A stretch of DNA of 64,000 nt. It comes from Marnyiella aurantia. Its GTDB lineage: Bacteria > Bacteroidota > Bacteroidia > Flavobacteriales > Weeksellaceae. This document shows positions 25,427 through 36,303 of the stretch, piece after piece. The notes under the pieces are model-generated. The model was not told the DNA's origin. It ran no database searches and saw nothing but the letters and a program-made list of their open reading frames with translations. The translations under genes and the position numbers were made by a program. Location of the stretch: assembly GCF_014041915.1 (NCBI RefSeq), contig NZ_CP059472.1, forward strand, positions 62,001 through 126,000, read 5' to 3'. Positions within the stretch are counted from its first letter, which is position 1. Every line of letters starts with the position of its first letter.

Positions 25427-25852
25427 TTAAGGAGCACTATAATTCGCTATGATAAAGTTCTCCAAATCCTTCATTGCCACACTTAGATTTTGCTTTATAT
25501 CCCAGTCGGTGATTCGGAAAACCTTTAAACCCAGGTTTTCCAGAAAAGCTGTCCGTACAGTGTCATATTGCTGCTTTGTGTCGTGACTAAAACCATCGAT
25601 TTCTACTATTAACCCTAACGTTTTTACATAAAAATCGACGATATAGTTACCGATGATACGCTGCCGGTCAAAATCAATTTGATGAAAACCTTTGTTCCTA
25701 ACCTGTTGCCAAAACAGGACTTCAGATAAAATTCCCTGCTTTCGTTTTTGTTTGGTTAGTGGAATCAACTTAGGATTATATGGCAGATTTTTCACGAAAT
25801 TCCTGTAAATAATGATGCCATCGATGTGAGTTGCTATTTGTTTTTCAAGCAT
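25427..25852 (-). CDS. DUF559 (PD-(D/E)XK, Vsr-like) endonuclease-domain protein
   Basis: A 141-residue protein whose C-terminal two thirds is a DUF559 domain, related in fold to very-short-patch-repair and restriction-like nucleases. The predicted active site is visible: a Glu in ILSEVLFWQQVRNKGF, Asp in GNYIVDFYVKTL, and Glu-x-Asp in LIVEIDGFSH. FRITDWDIKQNL follows, as in the family. The N-terminal 35 residues are specific to this group. ATG 25852 is preferred to a TTG two codons upstream. The gene lies between inverted repeats, which suggests that the protein acts on them (inference). Confidence 0.85.
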   Translation of the reverse strand: MLEKQIATHIDGIIIYRNFVKNLPYNPKLIPLTKQKRKQGILSEVLFWQQVRNKGFHQIDFDRQRIIGNYIVDFYVKTLGLIVEIDGFSHDTKQQYDTVRTAFLENLGLKVFRITDWDIKQNLSVAMKDLENFIIANYSAP

Positions 25853-25890
25853 GACCAATTTTAAATAAAATTAGGTTTTTTGCGAATGCT

Positions 25891-25950
25891 GGAACCACCC
25901 CGTCAATCTCGCCTTCTTCGGATCGCCACCCCTCCGGAGGAGGGGAATTC
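25891..25950 (+). repeat. Structured repeat, right copy (R) of DUF559 element
   Basis: On the forward strand: ACCACCCC-GTCA at 25894-25905, an 18-base centre at 25906-25923 (ATCTCGCCTTCTTCGGAT), CGCCACCCCTCC at 25924-25935, then GGAGGAGGGGAATTC. The centre differs from copy L almost throughout but has the same length and can still pair ATC with GAT and CG with CG. The boxes on either side are nearly identical among the three copies. Confidence 0.85.
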
Positions 25951-26036
25951 TTCGCGTTTTTGGATGAGGAGTGGAGTAAAATTGTCGTGTACGGGTCTGG
26001 AGTATTTTCAAATTAAAAGTTTCTAACCACATTTTC

Positions 26037-26044
26037 TATCTTTG
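26037..26044 (+). promoter_or_regulatory. -7 promoter box upstream of cytosolic M23 gene
   Basis: TATCTTTG, 18 bases before the ATG at 26063. No TTG at the -33 position. Confidence 0.5.
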
Positions 26045-26062
26045 ATTTTCTAAACAATTAAA

Positions 26063-26743
26063 ATGACCACAGTCAAAGATATTCTCCAAAAACAAACTGC
26101 CGTAAAAGTAATTGACGCTTCAATTGATTACAAAGATTATGTTGCGTTCGATCTTTCAGCACAACATACAGACGAACTCAAATTGGACCTTACGGACGCA
26201 GGAAAATTTGAGGAGTTTGTTGAGAATCATCTTTCCGCAAATCGTGCGAAAGTCGCGTTTGGCGGTTACCTCGAAAAGCGTAACCTTTATAAGAGGAGCA
26301 GCAATTTTAATGATGAAAACTCAGAAGAACGGAATATACACATCGGTTTGGATCTTTGGATCAAAGCAGGAACTGCCGTACTGAGCGCTTTGGACGGGAA
26401 AATTCACAGTTTGCAAAACAATACCTTTCTAGGTGATTATGGCCCGACGGTCATTGTTGAGCACGAAATTGAAGGTATTACTTTCTACACGCTGTACGGC
26501 CATTTAAGTCTGGAAAGTCTGAACGGAAAAAAGGTAGGCCAACTAGTAAAAAAAGGGGAGAAGATCGCCGAACTTGGAAAACCGCCTGTGAACGGTGATT
26601 ATGCACCGCACCTGCATTTTCAGATTATTAAAAATATCGAAAATAAAAAAGGTGATTACCCCGGCGTCTGCAGTATCTGTGAACTTGATTATTACAGCGA
26701 AAACTGTCCGGATCCTAATTTACTGCTGAAGATTGGTACCTAA
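26063..26743 (+). CDS. M23-family (LytM-like) metallopeptidase without signal peptide
   Basis: A 226-residue protein with a complete LytM zinc site: His and Asp in NIHIGLDLWIKAGT (about 93-106), and the His pair in APHLHFQIIK (about 185-194); YTLYGHLS lies between. Family members cleave peptidoglycan peptides, but this one has no signal peptide or membrane segment, and similar domains occur fused to cytosolic phosphotransferase-aminotransferase proteins. A cytosolic, perhaps non-peptidoglycan, substrate is therefore likely (inference). It is a single gene with its own -7 box, next to the DUF559 element. Confidence 0.83.
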   Translation: MTTVKDILQKQTAVKVIDASIDYKDYVAFDLSAQHTDELKLDLTDAGKFEEFVENHLSANRAKVAFGGYLEKRNLYKRSSNFNDENSEERNIHIGLDLWIKAGTAVLSALDGKIHSLQNNTFLGDYGPTVIVEHEIEGITFYTLYGHLSLESLNGKKVGQLVKKGEKIAELGKPPVNGDYAPHLHFQIIKNIENKKGDYPGVCSICELDYYSENCPDPNLLLKIGT

Positions 26744-27058
26744 ACGGGTGCATTACTTTGCCTTTAGGTCTGTTAAGAATTTGGCTTTAGAACATATTTC
26801 TATATGTAAGAGCTCGCAAAAACGGTAGCCTTTTTTGTTTTAAGACTAATGTTGCGCTCTCATCAGACTGGCCAAACAAAAAATCGTGTGGTAAAGAATC
26901 CAAATTTATGTGTAGTTCTTTAAGGTATTTTCTAAACTTTTAGTGCTTCGGTACCGCGACATAAATTCATCAATAATCTTAATAGGAAATTACTATACCA
27001 AAATATTTAAAATAGTATGATTGTTGTCTAATTTTATTTAACAAAAAAATATTTTATT
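26744..27058. other. Intergenic region without recognised gene
   Basis: An AT-rich 315-base gap. I see no tRNA, no convincing hairpin terminator and no full TAnnTTTG box; the closest is TAATTTTA about 30 bases before the fasciclin gene. Only short inverted repeats (for example CATAT-TTCT-ATATG near 26790) are visible. Confidence 0.5.
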
Positions 27059-28009
27059 ATGAAAAATCTATTCAAAATTTTTTCACTCGTGCTGCTCTTC
27101 GGATTTATCTCCACAGCATGTGAAGACAGTACAACTGAAATGGAAACCTATTCCAGTATTTATGAACTGACAGCTTCGGATCCTGACCTTTCTAATCTTA
27201 AGGCAGCAATTGACAAAGCAGGATTAGCTTCTACGCTTAATCAATCCGGCAACTTTACTGTTTTTGCACCTTCGAATGCAGCCTTCTCACAATTTCTTTC
27301 GGCAAACGGTTTTGCCAGTTTAAATGATGTGCCTACAGCTGCTTTGAAAGAAATTCTTCTTAATCATGTGCTTGGCACCAAGATGATGGCATCACAGGTA
27401 GCTACAGGTTATGTATCAACAATGGCGAAGGGCAGTGCTTCTTCTACCCGAAACCTGAGCATGTTTGTTAACACTGCCTCCGGTGTAAAACTGAACGGCG
27501 TGTCCACAGTTACTCAAACCGACCTCATGGCCACTAATGGTGTAATACACAAGGTAGACAAAGTAATCGGACTGCCAACTGTTGTTACTCACGTGCTTGC
27601 CAACCCAAATTTCAGCACCTTGGTTTCGGCACTTACAAGAAATGACATGCCTGACTTCGTGGGAATCCTGGGCGGAAGTACGGGTTCTCCATTTACAGTT
27701 TTTGCGCCCAACAATGCTGCTTTCGGTTCACTGCTTACAGAAATAAACCTTCCCGGACTTGCATCCATACCTACCGTAACCCTGGAAAATGCTCTAAAAT
27801 ATCATGTAGTAGCCGGAGCAAATGTAGCCTCTACCGATATTATGAACAATATGAACGTAACGACTTTTCAGGGAGGTACCTTTACTGTTACCACCACGGG
27901 CGGAGTTAAGATTACCGACGCCAACAACAGAATGTCTAACGTAATTGCGACTGACGTACAGTGTTCCAACGGAATTATTCATGTACTGGATAAAGTATTA
28001 TTGCCATAG
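27059..28009 (+). CDS. Fasciclin (FAS1) domain lipoprotein, two domains
   Basis: A 316-residue surface lipoprotein: signal MKNLFKIFSLVLLFGFISTAC (lipid cysteine 21), then two FAS1 domains at about 30-168 and 170-316. Each has the GNFTVFAPSNAAF / SPFTVFAPNNAAFG H1 motif and ends with an NGVIHKVDKVIGLP or NGIIHVLDKVLLP pattern. FAS1 domains mediate adhesion to surfaces, matrix or other cells. It is followed by a terminator with a UUCG loop and then by a TonB-dependent receptor gene. Confidence 0.9.
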   Translation: MKNLFKIFSLVLLFGFISTACEDSTTEMETYSSIYELTASDPDLSNLKAAIDKAGLASTLNQSGNFTVFAPSNAAFSQFLSANGFASLNDVPTAALKEILLNHVLGTKMMASQVATGYVSTMAKGSASSTRNLSMFVNTASGVKLNGVSTVTQTDLMATNGVIHKVDKVIGLPTVVTHVLANPNFSTLVSALTRNDMPDFVGILGGSTGSPFTVFAPNNAAFGSLLTEINLPGLASIPTVTLENALKYHVVAGANVASTDIMNNMNVTTFQGGTFTVTTTGGVKITDANNRMSNVIATDVQCSNGIIHVLDKVLLP

Positions 28010-28037
28010 TTTTTAGTAATTTTAAGTGTTAATGTTG

Positions 28038-28070
28038 ATAAGCGTCCCTGTTCGCAGGGGCGTTTATTTG
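28038..28070 (+). terminator. Rho-independent terminator with UUCG tetraloop
   Basis: ATAAGCGTCCCTG, loop TTCG, CAGGGGCGTTTAT: thirteen pairs with two G-T wobbles closed by the very stable UUCG loop, then a T-rich tail. It separates the fasciclin gene from the receptor. Confidence 0.82.
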
Positions 28071-28092
28071 TAAATTGCGTAAAATTGTTCCC

Positions 28093-30480
28093 ATGAGATT
28101 CAGAATTTTTTTTCTTTTGCTCCTGATCTCAGCGTTGTCCTACGCTCAGGTTGGCAGTATCAACATCAATGTATTTGATGATTTCACCAAGAAACCACTG
28201 ACAGCCTCTGTGCGGGTATTGGGCAGCGACCGTGAAGCCGTTAGTGGCCAGGGAAATGTTTCGGTTACCGGTATTCCTTCCGGTACCTACACCTTTGAGA
28301 TTAGTGCTGAAGGATTTTCGCCCGCTACACTCACGGATATTGATGTGGTGCCAAATCAAAACCTTACGTTTTCTGTAGGTTTAATTAAATCTGTGAATCA
28401 GATTGAAGAGGTTACGATCGTTAGAAAAACGTACAAAACAACAGCCGAAAGTCCACTGTCTCTGCGCAATATCACCAGCGAAGAAGTTCAGAAGAATGCG
28501 GGTTCCAACCGGGATGTCTCAAAGGCGATATTAAGTTTTCCAGGCGTCGGTAGCACAGCCACTTTCCGTAATGACCTGTTTATACGCGGTGGTAGTTCAG
28601 CTGAAAATAAATTTTACATTGACGGTATTGAAGTGCCGGTTATCAACCACTTCCAGACTCAGGGAGCCAGTGGCGGACCACGTGGAATCATTACTGTTGA
28701 TTTCATCAAGGATGTTGATTTCTACAGTGGCGCATTTCCGGCCAAACGTAACGGCGTGCTTTCCTCACTGTTTGAGTTTAACCTGAAAGCTGCAAGAAAA
28801 GATAAATTAGGGTATAAAGTAATCCTGGGTCTGGATGATCTGCAGCTTATGGCCGATGGTCCACTTTCCAAAGACCAAACATGGTCCGGACTTTTCAGCG
28901 TAAGGAAATCCAACCTTCAGTTGCTGTTTAAGGCTATTGGCCTGCCGTTTCTGCCAAGTTATTACGATGCTACATTCAAGGTTTCAAAGAAATTTGAGAG
29001 CGGTGACGAACTTTATTTCCTGGGGATGGGCGCCAAAGATAATTTCAAATTTAATGAAGATGCCGAACCCACACTGGCTAATCTTACACTTATAGAGAGG
29101 CTGCCGGTGTCACCACAGTGGAACTATACCGTAGGTGCAGGCTACAGACACCTTGCTGAAAACGGAAACTGGCTTTTTACACTCAGCCGCAATATGCTGG
29201 ACAACCAGGCACTTAAATATTACCGTAATATTGAGCTTCCACAAAACCTGGTTTATGATTATAAATCCCAGGAGAGTGAAAACAAACTTCGTATAGACCG
29301 TAATTTCACGATTTCAGATTATCAGCTAAGCAGTGGTGCCAACGTTAATTTTGCAAGATATTACAACAGTTCGGTTAGCCGGAACGTAACGCAGAATTCC
29401 GTTAATTTCGATAATCTCGCATCAGAGTTCAACCTTCTTCAGTATGGCTTATACCTGCAGGGTGCCAGAAAACTGTTTGATGACCGTCTGCAACTGTCTG
29501 GAGGTTTGAGGATTGATGGCAGTGACTATTCAGAAAACACAAATAACCCGCTCGAACAGATATCGCCTCGTCTCTCAGCCAGTTACAAGCTTACAGAGAG
29601 ATTTGCTTTTAATTTCAATACCGGAATTTACTATCAGCTGCCGGTTTACACCGCACTTGGATTTACCGAAAACGGATTATTGACAAATAAAAGCGCACTG
29701 AAGTACATTCAGAATACACACCTTGTTGGCGGTATAGAGTATAACGGGCCTAACAGTCTGCGATTTACTATGGAAGGGTATTATAAGAAGTATAAAAATT
29801 ATCCTTTCTCACTTCGGAACCAAATCTCACTTGCTAATGTGGGCGGAGATTTTGGAGTTGTGGGCAGTGAACCGCTGGACTCCCGCGGATTTGGCGAGAC
29901 CTACGGTGTTGAATTACTTGCGCAGAAGCGTACCCTGAATGACTTTTACGGTATTGCAGCGTATACCTATGGCTATTCCAGATTCTCTAATGCGCAGGGA
30001 ACTCTGTTGCCATCAAGCTGGGATTCCCGCCATATCCTGTCTGTGACCACGGGGAAATATTTCAGAAGAAACTGGAATGTAGGTGCACGTTTCCGCATGC
30101 AGTCGGGACTGCCTGAAACTCCTTATGACCTTCAGCGCAGTTCGCTGGTCAATATCTGGAATGTGGCTAACGGACCGGTACAGAATTATGCTTTGCTTAA
30201 CAGCTCCCGCGGTAATCTTTCGCATCAGCTGGACCTTCGTGGTGAGAAGAAGTGGATTTTCAAAAAATGGCAGCTTACCGCTTATGTCGATGTCGTTAAT
30301 GCCTACGGTTCAAAGAGCCCAAGTGCGCTGCCGGTAGTTAACTTACAGCGGGATGCACAGGGAAATGGTGTAATTGCCAATCCAACAGCGCCACAAGATC
30401 AACAATATTACCAGCTGGAAACTGGCGAAAATGACGGTTCGACACCGCTTCCTTACTTTGGATTTATTTTCGAGTTTTAA
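28093..30480 (+). CDS. TonB-dependent receptor with carboxypeptidase-regulatory-like domain
   Basis: A 795-residue outer-membrane receptor. After the signal peptide (FRIFFLLLLISALSYAQ) comes a CarboxypepD_reg-like domain (about 20-105, VFDDFTKKPLTASVRVLG), then a plug domain (about 125-240, VGSTATFRNDLFIRGGSSAE) and a 22-strand barrel ending in a phenylalanine (FGFIFEF). The substrate is unknown; no SusD partner is adjacent, so it is not a SusC pair. The ATG at 28093 was chosen for the signal peptide, six codons inside a longer frame. Confidence 0.87.
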   Translation: MRFRIFFLLLLISALSYAQVGSININVFDDFTKKPLTASVRVLGSDREAVSGQGNVSVTGIPSGTYTFEISAEGFSPATLTDIDVVPNQNLTFSVGLIKSVNQIEEVTIVRKTYKTTAESPLSLRNITSEEVQKNAGSNRDVSKAILSFPGVGSTATFRNDLFIRGGSSAENKFYIDGIEVPVINHFQTQGASGGPRGIITVDFIKDVDFYSGAFPAKRNGVLSSLFEFNLKAARKDKLGYKVILGLDDLQLMADGPLSKDQTWSGLFSVRKSNLQLLFKAIGLPFLPSYYDATFKVSKKFESGDELYFLGMGAKDNFKFNEDAEPTLANLTLIERLPVSPQWNYTVGAGYRHLAENGNWLFTLSRNMLDNQALKYYRNIELPQNLVYDYKSQESENKLRIDRNFTISDYQLSSGANVNFARYYNSSVSRNVTQNSVNFDNLASEFNLLQYGLYLQGARKLFDDRLQLSGGLRIDGSDYSENTNNPLEQISPRLSASYKLTERFAFNFNTGIYYQLPVYTALGFTENGLLTNKSALKYIQNTHLVGGIEYNGPNSLRFTMEGYYKKYKNYPFSLRNQISLANVGGDFGVVGSEPLDSRGFGETYGVELLAQKRTLNDFYGIAAYTYGYSRFSNAQGTLLPSSWDSRHILSVTTGKYFRRNWNVGARFRMQSGLPETPYDLQRSSLVNIWNVANGPVQNYALLNSSRGNLSHQLDLRGEKKWIFKKWQLTAYVDVVNAYGSKSPSALPVVNLQRDAQGNGVIANPTAPQDQQYYQLETGENDGSTPLPYFGFIFEF

Positions 30481-30488
30481 TAAAGTGC

Positions 30489-32147
30489 TTAACTCTTACC
30501 ATCCGGTCCTGTGGATTGTGCAGAATCTTTTTTGATATCCTGCAGAATCCACTCGAGCTGGATGTCTTTTTTTTGCAGAATCTGCTGCACATCGGGAATG
30601 ATCTCGTGGTGTGGAATCACGCCTTTTCCGTTGCCTGAAAATTCAATGTCCGGCTGGATAAGCATCAATCCTATGGGAAGTTGTAATCCGGAATTCTTTA
30701 ACTTCCGGGTAGAGTAGCGTCCGGCTACGGTACCGTCATTTGCGCCTCCTGTTTCTTCTCCAACCAGGATGGCTCTTTTGGCGTCCTTAAGTTTTGCCGG
30801 CAGGATAGATGCCGCAGAAAAACTGCTGCCGTTAATTAAAACGTAAACTTTACCTTTAAAATGATCCTTATTGGGCTTTTTTACTGCGGTTTTTCCATTG
30901 TTCCTCAGAAAGGTGCCGGCGGGAGTTTTTTTTATAGAAAACGCGGTGCCTGCCAGATAGAAAGGATAAGCGACGGCCGCAATCGGTTTGGTGATATTGG
31001 GCACCATCCTGAAATAATCTGCCTGAAACATAGATCCTGGTTTCGTTATCTGTATGTCTTTGATAAACCTGAATTTCTCTGCGGTAAGGTAGGAGTAAAG
31101 ATTGTTTATTTCGGACAATGAACCTCCCAGGTTGTCCCGCATGTCAATGATCAGGTAATTTGCGGGCGAATTGTTTATGGTCCTGAAACTTTCCCTGTAA
31201 AAACGTTTTGAAAAGGTGCCGGAAAATGTTTTGATCTTCATATAAGCCACCGTACTGTCTTTGGTGGGAAACTGCAGGTCACGGTTAAAACTCCTTGTAA
31301 TAATGTTGTAGTCTTTGGTCTTTCCCTTTTCACTTTTGGTCAGTTTACGGTTTGCTTCTTTTTCTGTTTTCTTTTCAGCAGCAGTTATTTTCTCACGCTT
31401 GAGCCAGAACGTCTGTATGCTGTCCTTAAACCTGGTTTCCATTTTCACGGAGTCCAGAATACCGTTTTCAGCGGTGAAGAAGTATGGCCAGCGTTTCGCC
31501 ATGGAATATCTCAGAAATGTAGTGTTGTAACCGTCACTGTTATTAAGCTGACGGTAACTGCTGATCAACTCGCTTGCGGGAGCATCATTGATCTTTAATA
31601 TTTCAGTTCCAACTTCCATATTAGGAATCTTGTCCGCGTTGTCCTTCACAAAAATCCGGTCTTCCTCAACCACATAATTATAACGGCTGAACAGTCCCTT
31701 CTGAAGCTTCAGAGCTTTTCTTTCATCCACATTCAGCTTTCGGTCCGGCAGCACAAGACGGAGGTGTCCCTGCCTCACATCTGCAACAACCGGAGCTAAT
31801 TTCCTGTAGAATTCTGCCGGTGTCAGAGGTGAATCAATAGTTTTTTTAACAGCCTCAAATTTCCTGTCCAGACTATCTTTCGAAATGTACCAATAGAGTT
31901 CCGGGTGCAGTTCCTGCAAGCTTGCGTATGCATAATCAACATCAGCCTTTAACTTTTCGGCAGCTACCGGTGTAGACAGTTTTTCATTGAATTTCTTTAC
32001 GGAGACGCAGGACGTCAACAAGACCAGCACGAGCAAGGCGGACAGTGGTGTAATATTGACCCAATTACATAATACGGGATTTCCGGTGAAGTTGTTGGGT
32101 AAGAATGATCGCACAAATAAAATAATCCGGGCCCATGATTTAGTCAT
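30489..32147 (-). CDS. S41-family (tail-specific-like) serine protease, lipoprotein
   Basis: A 552-residue protein with a C-terminal S41 peptidase domain. A hydrophobic segment ending in LLVLVLLTSC gives a probable lipidated cysteine near residue 47, unusually far from the start. The N-terminal cap (DVRQGHLRLVLPDRK) and a charged linker of Lys/Glu repeats (about 260-290) precede the catalytic core: YLIIDMRDNLGGSLSEI and YVLINGSSFSAASILPAKL with the nucleophilic serine. The start codon is uncertain; ATG 32147 is the first plausible one but leaves a long N-region. It is convergent with the TonB receptor. Confidence 0.8.
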   Translation of the reverse strand: MTKSWARIILFVRSFLPNNFTGNPVLCNWVNITPLSALLVLVLLTSCVSVKKFNEKLSTPVAAEKLKADVDYAYASLQELHPELYWYISKDSLDRKFEAVKKTIDSPLTPAEFYRKLAPVVADVRQGHLRLVLPDRKLNVDERKALKLQKGLFSRYNYVVEEDRIFVKDNADKIPNMEVGTEILKINDAPASELISSYRQLNNSDGYNTTFLRYSMAKRWPYFFTAENGILDSVKMETRFKDSIQTFWLKREKITAAEKKTEKEANRKLTKSEKGKTKDYNIITRSFNRDLQFPTKDSTVAYMKIKTFSGTFSKRFYRESFRTINNSPANYLIIDMRDNLGGSLSEINNLYSYLTAEKFRFIKDIQITKPGSMFQADYFRMVPNITKPIAAVAYPFYLAGTAFSIKKTPAGTFLRNNGKTAVKKPNKDHFKGKVYVLINGSSFSAASILPAKLKDAKRAILVGEETGGANDGTVAGRYSTRKLKNSGLQLPIGLMLIQPDIEFSGNGKGVIPHHEIIPDVQQILQKKDIQLEWILQDIKKDSAQSTGPDGKS

Positions 32148-32256
32148 AAAAGGTAATTTTTGGATATTATCATTTAAAAGTAACCCATTTATTCTGTTCA
32201 CACAACCCTTTAGCGGTTATGACTAACGGCTTTTGCAGCGATCAGCATGGCTGGAG

Positions 32257-32820
32257 TTAATAGGATTTCGGGAGTAACTTTTGCGCACAATCCGAGGCTA
32301 TAATTAAACCCGCACCCAGCATAATAGCATCCTTAATGACCAGTCTTCCGCCTGCGGAGAGGTAGGGGAAACCGAAGTCGGGGCCTCCCAGGTTTGGAAC
32401 CCATGTTTCAGGAGTAGTAATCAGAAAACTAAGTGTAACTATAGACATACCGACCGTAAGCAGACCACCCAATAATCCGGCACGTGGGAGCCAGATGCCG
32501 GCTAAAACCAAAATTCCGATAATAATGATCACCGCACCTAAACCATATGAAAAGGCATAAGTGCCGTTCGCTTTGTGCCATTCAATATTTTCCGGGATCA
32601 GTTCGCCTTCCCGGTTTTTGTGAAGTTTATAATTGTCGGTATCAGAAACATTGCTATGCAGGAAGAAGCTCATAAATGGCGAATTGGCTACAAAAGGTAT
32701 AATTCCATCCGCTTCATATTGAAAGGCTTTTAAACCTCCAATCCACGCCATCACGATGAAAATGCTGATGCGCAGAAGATGGATGTAATTTTTCTGCGAG
32801 TTTGCTAAAAGTTCTAACAT
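32257..32820 (-). CDS. DUF417 family membrane protein (YkgB-like)
   Basis: A 187-residue integral membrane protein of the DUF417/YkgB family, with about four membrane spans (about 15-35, 85-110, 112-135 and 160-178). Typical motifs are IVMAWIGGLKAFQYEADGI and VANSPFMSFF, and LPRAGLLGGLLTVGMS in the middle. The function is unknown; family members are found near stress regulators. A -7 box lies 16 bases before the ATG. The neighbouring AraC regulator, 63 bases upstream on the same strand, is the likely controller. Confidence 0.85.
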   Translation of the reverse strand: MLELLANSQKNYIHLLRISIFIVMAWIGGLKAFQYEADGIIPFVANSPFMSFFLHSNVSDTDNYKLHKNREGELIPENIEWHKANGTYAFSYGLGAVIIIIGILVLAGIWLPRAGLLGGLLTVGMSIVTLSFLITTPETWVPNLGGPDFGFPYLSAGGRLVIKDAIMLGAGLIIASDCAQKLLPKSY

Positions 32821-32836
32821 AAGATTTATTTTCAGA

Positions 32837-32844
32837 CAAATCTA
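32837..32844 (-). promoter_or_regulatory. -7 promoter box for the DUF417 gene
   Basis: TAGATTTG on the reverse strand, 16 bases before the ATG. It lies between the AraC regulator stop and this gene, so DUF417 can be transcribed on its own. Confidence 0.5.
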
Positions 32845-32883
32845 TGCTGAAAACGAATGTTGAAAAATGGAATTATCAGGCAG

Positions 32884-33717
32884 TTATTTGTACAGATCTG
32901 CCACAATGGAAATGCCGGTTTCCTCTCTGAATTGCGTAGGTGAAACGCCGGTGTGCTTCTTAAAGTATTTGCTGAAGTAGAATTCGTCTTCAAAATTAAG
33001 CTCAGCAGCAATTTCCTTCATGGATTTCCGGGTAAGATGAATCTGTTTTTTCGCTTCCAGAATTACGCGTTCCTGGATAATCCTTGAGGGTGTTTTGTTA
33101 AATTGTGACTTAATTTTCTTACTTAGAGCGTTGGGCGACAAATTCAATAAGCCTGCATAAAATGCCGGACCTTTCTCACTTAAAAAATGCTGGTCTACGA
33201 GATTCTGAAAATCCTTCAGTTCATTTAAATCACTTTGTACGAATTGCTCTGAAGGTAGATACTGAACTTTAACTTTGCTGCAGATGGCCAAAATAAGCTG
33301 TAACCAGGAGCGGAGTACCGCGCCCGAGAACTCTTCCCTGGGATTGATATTGCTGATTTTTGCAAAATAGTCTGAAATCTCCCCAAAAGTCTGCTCGTCT
33401 AAGGTGAAATGTGGGAAAAGGTAAATGTTATTAAACAAAAGGCCATTGCAAGCCACTTCTTTTTTGTGGAATTCAATGCAGTAAAAGTCTCCGTGAAAAC
33501 TCAGCATCTCTACCGGAAAACTGTCTGCACTTTCCAATTGGATATTCTGAAACGGCGAACAGAAAAAGACCGTTTTTCCTGAGAAGTCGTATTGCACAAA
33601 ATCAACGCATATTTTGCCTATTCCTTCAAAAAGGAAAATATGGTACATGGCATCGCTCAGCGAAGTCTTCAGTTTATTGCTGGAGATAGTTTCTACATTA
33701 AAAAAAGAAGTACGCAT
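32884..33717 (-). CDS. AraC-family transcriptional regulator
   Basis: A 277-residue regulator with a cupin-like N-terminal effector domain (about 1-165) and a C-terminal pair of helix-turn-helix motifs (about 175-277): MKEIAAELNFEDEFYFSKYF and KKHTGVSPTQFREETGI are the canonical second HTH and AraC signature. The effector is not known. ATG 33717 was chosen over an in-frame upstream ATG because the -7 box TATTTTTG lies just four bases before it, so the mRNA is probably leaderless. Confidence 0.87.
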   Translation of the reverse strand: MRTSFFNVETISSNKLKTSLSDAMYHIFLFEGIGKICVDFVQYDFSGKTVFFCSPFQNIQLESADSFPVEMLSFHGDFYCIEFHKKEVACNGLLFNNIYLFPHFTLDEQTFGEISDYFAKISNINPREEFSGAVLRSWLQLILAICSKVKVQYLPSEQFVQSDLNELKDFQNLVDQHFLSEKGPAFYAGLLNLSPNALSKKIKSQFNKTPSRIIQERVILEAKKQIHLTRKSMKEIAAELNFEDEFYFSKYFKKHTGVSPTQFREETGISIVADLYK

Positions 33718-33721
33718 AGTA

Positions 33722-33729
33722 CAAAAATA
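33722..33729 (-). promoter_or_regulatory. -7 promoter box abutting the AraC-type gene
   Basis: TATTTTTG on the reverse strand, followed by TACT and the ATG at 33717. This is the same four-base spacing seen at pcm, consistent with a leaderless transcript. It immediately follows the icd terminator on the same strand. Confidence 0.5.
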
Positions 33730-33744
33730 CAATATTGAAAAGCC

Positions 33745-33778
33745 AAAAAAAGCCTCCTGATTCGTCAGGAAGCTTTTT
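33745..33778 (-). terminator. Rho-independent terminator after icd
   Basis: AAGCTTCCTGA and TCAGGAGGCTT pair around a four-base loop, with one mismatch, then a T run on the reverse strand. It lies between the icd stop and the AraC promoter. Confidence 0.8.
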
Positions 33779-33798
33779 AAATAGAAATGCAATCTTTT

Positions 33799-36018
<2,220 letters not shown>

Positions 36019-36048
36019 TTAGTTTTTTATGTATTTTTTTAATGAAGA

Positions 36049-36056
36049 CAAATTTA
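36049..36056 (-). promoter_or_regulatory. -7 promoter box for icd
   Basis: TAAATTTG on the reverse strand, 33 bases before the icd ATG. No TTG at the standard distance. Confidence 0.5.
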
Positions 36057-36144
36057 AGGTTTTTTGTTAAGCTTTGCCTATCGCTTCTCAATCAATTGGG
36101 AATGACTTTTGCAGTCTGATGTTAAACTATTAATAAATAAACTT

Positions 36145-36297
36145 ATGACAACTCAGAAAAATACGCCGCCTAAAGGTGTGCTGATTGCGGTGGGCACGAT
36201 TGCCCTTTTAATTATACTGTATTTTATATTGGCTGCAATATTCCCGGAGATTTTTGAATCTTTGTCCCAGGCAGAAATTCAGCCGGTAAATAACTAA
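36145..36297 (+). CDS. Small single-span membrane protein
   Basis: A 50-residue protein: MTTQKNTPPKGVLIAVGTIA leads into one hydrophobic segment of about 22 residues (VLIAVGTIALLIILYFILAA), then a short acidic tail. There is no lipobox. Topology and function are unknown. The ATG at 36145 was chosen over one 36 bases upstream because the shorter form begins with the polar N-terminus typical of such peptides. It is a lone forward gene followed by strong hairpins. Confidence 0.6.
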   Translation: MTTQKNTPPKGVLIAVGTIALLIILYFILAAIFPEIFESLSQAEIQPVNN

Positions 36298-36303
36298 ATA
36301 ACA

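Larger units (their letters stand above)
25342..25950. mobile_element. Putative DUF559 endonuclease element bounded by inverted structured repeats
   Basis: A 609-base unit made of one reverse-strand DUF559 endonuclease gene between two inverted copies of the same structured repeat. The outer ends both contain GAATTC next to the CCCCTCC/GGAGGGG stem. No transposase and no clear target-site duplication were seen. Calling it mobile is an inference from the symmetric boundaries and from the third, gene-less repeat at 43868; whether it moves, or moved in the past, cannot be read from one genome. Confidence 0.5.

Noticed and set aside
26744-27058. tRNA or riboswitch in the 315-base gap
   Set aside because: No cloverleaf-like stems, no GTTC-type T-loop and no known aptamer consensus were found.
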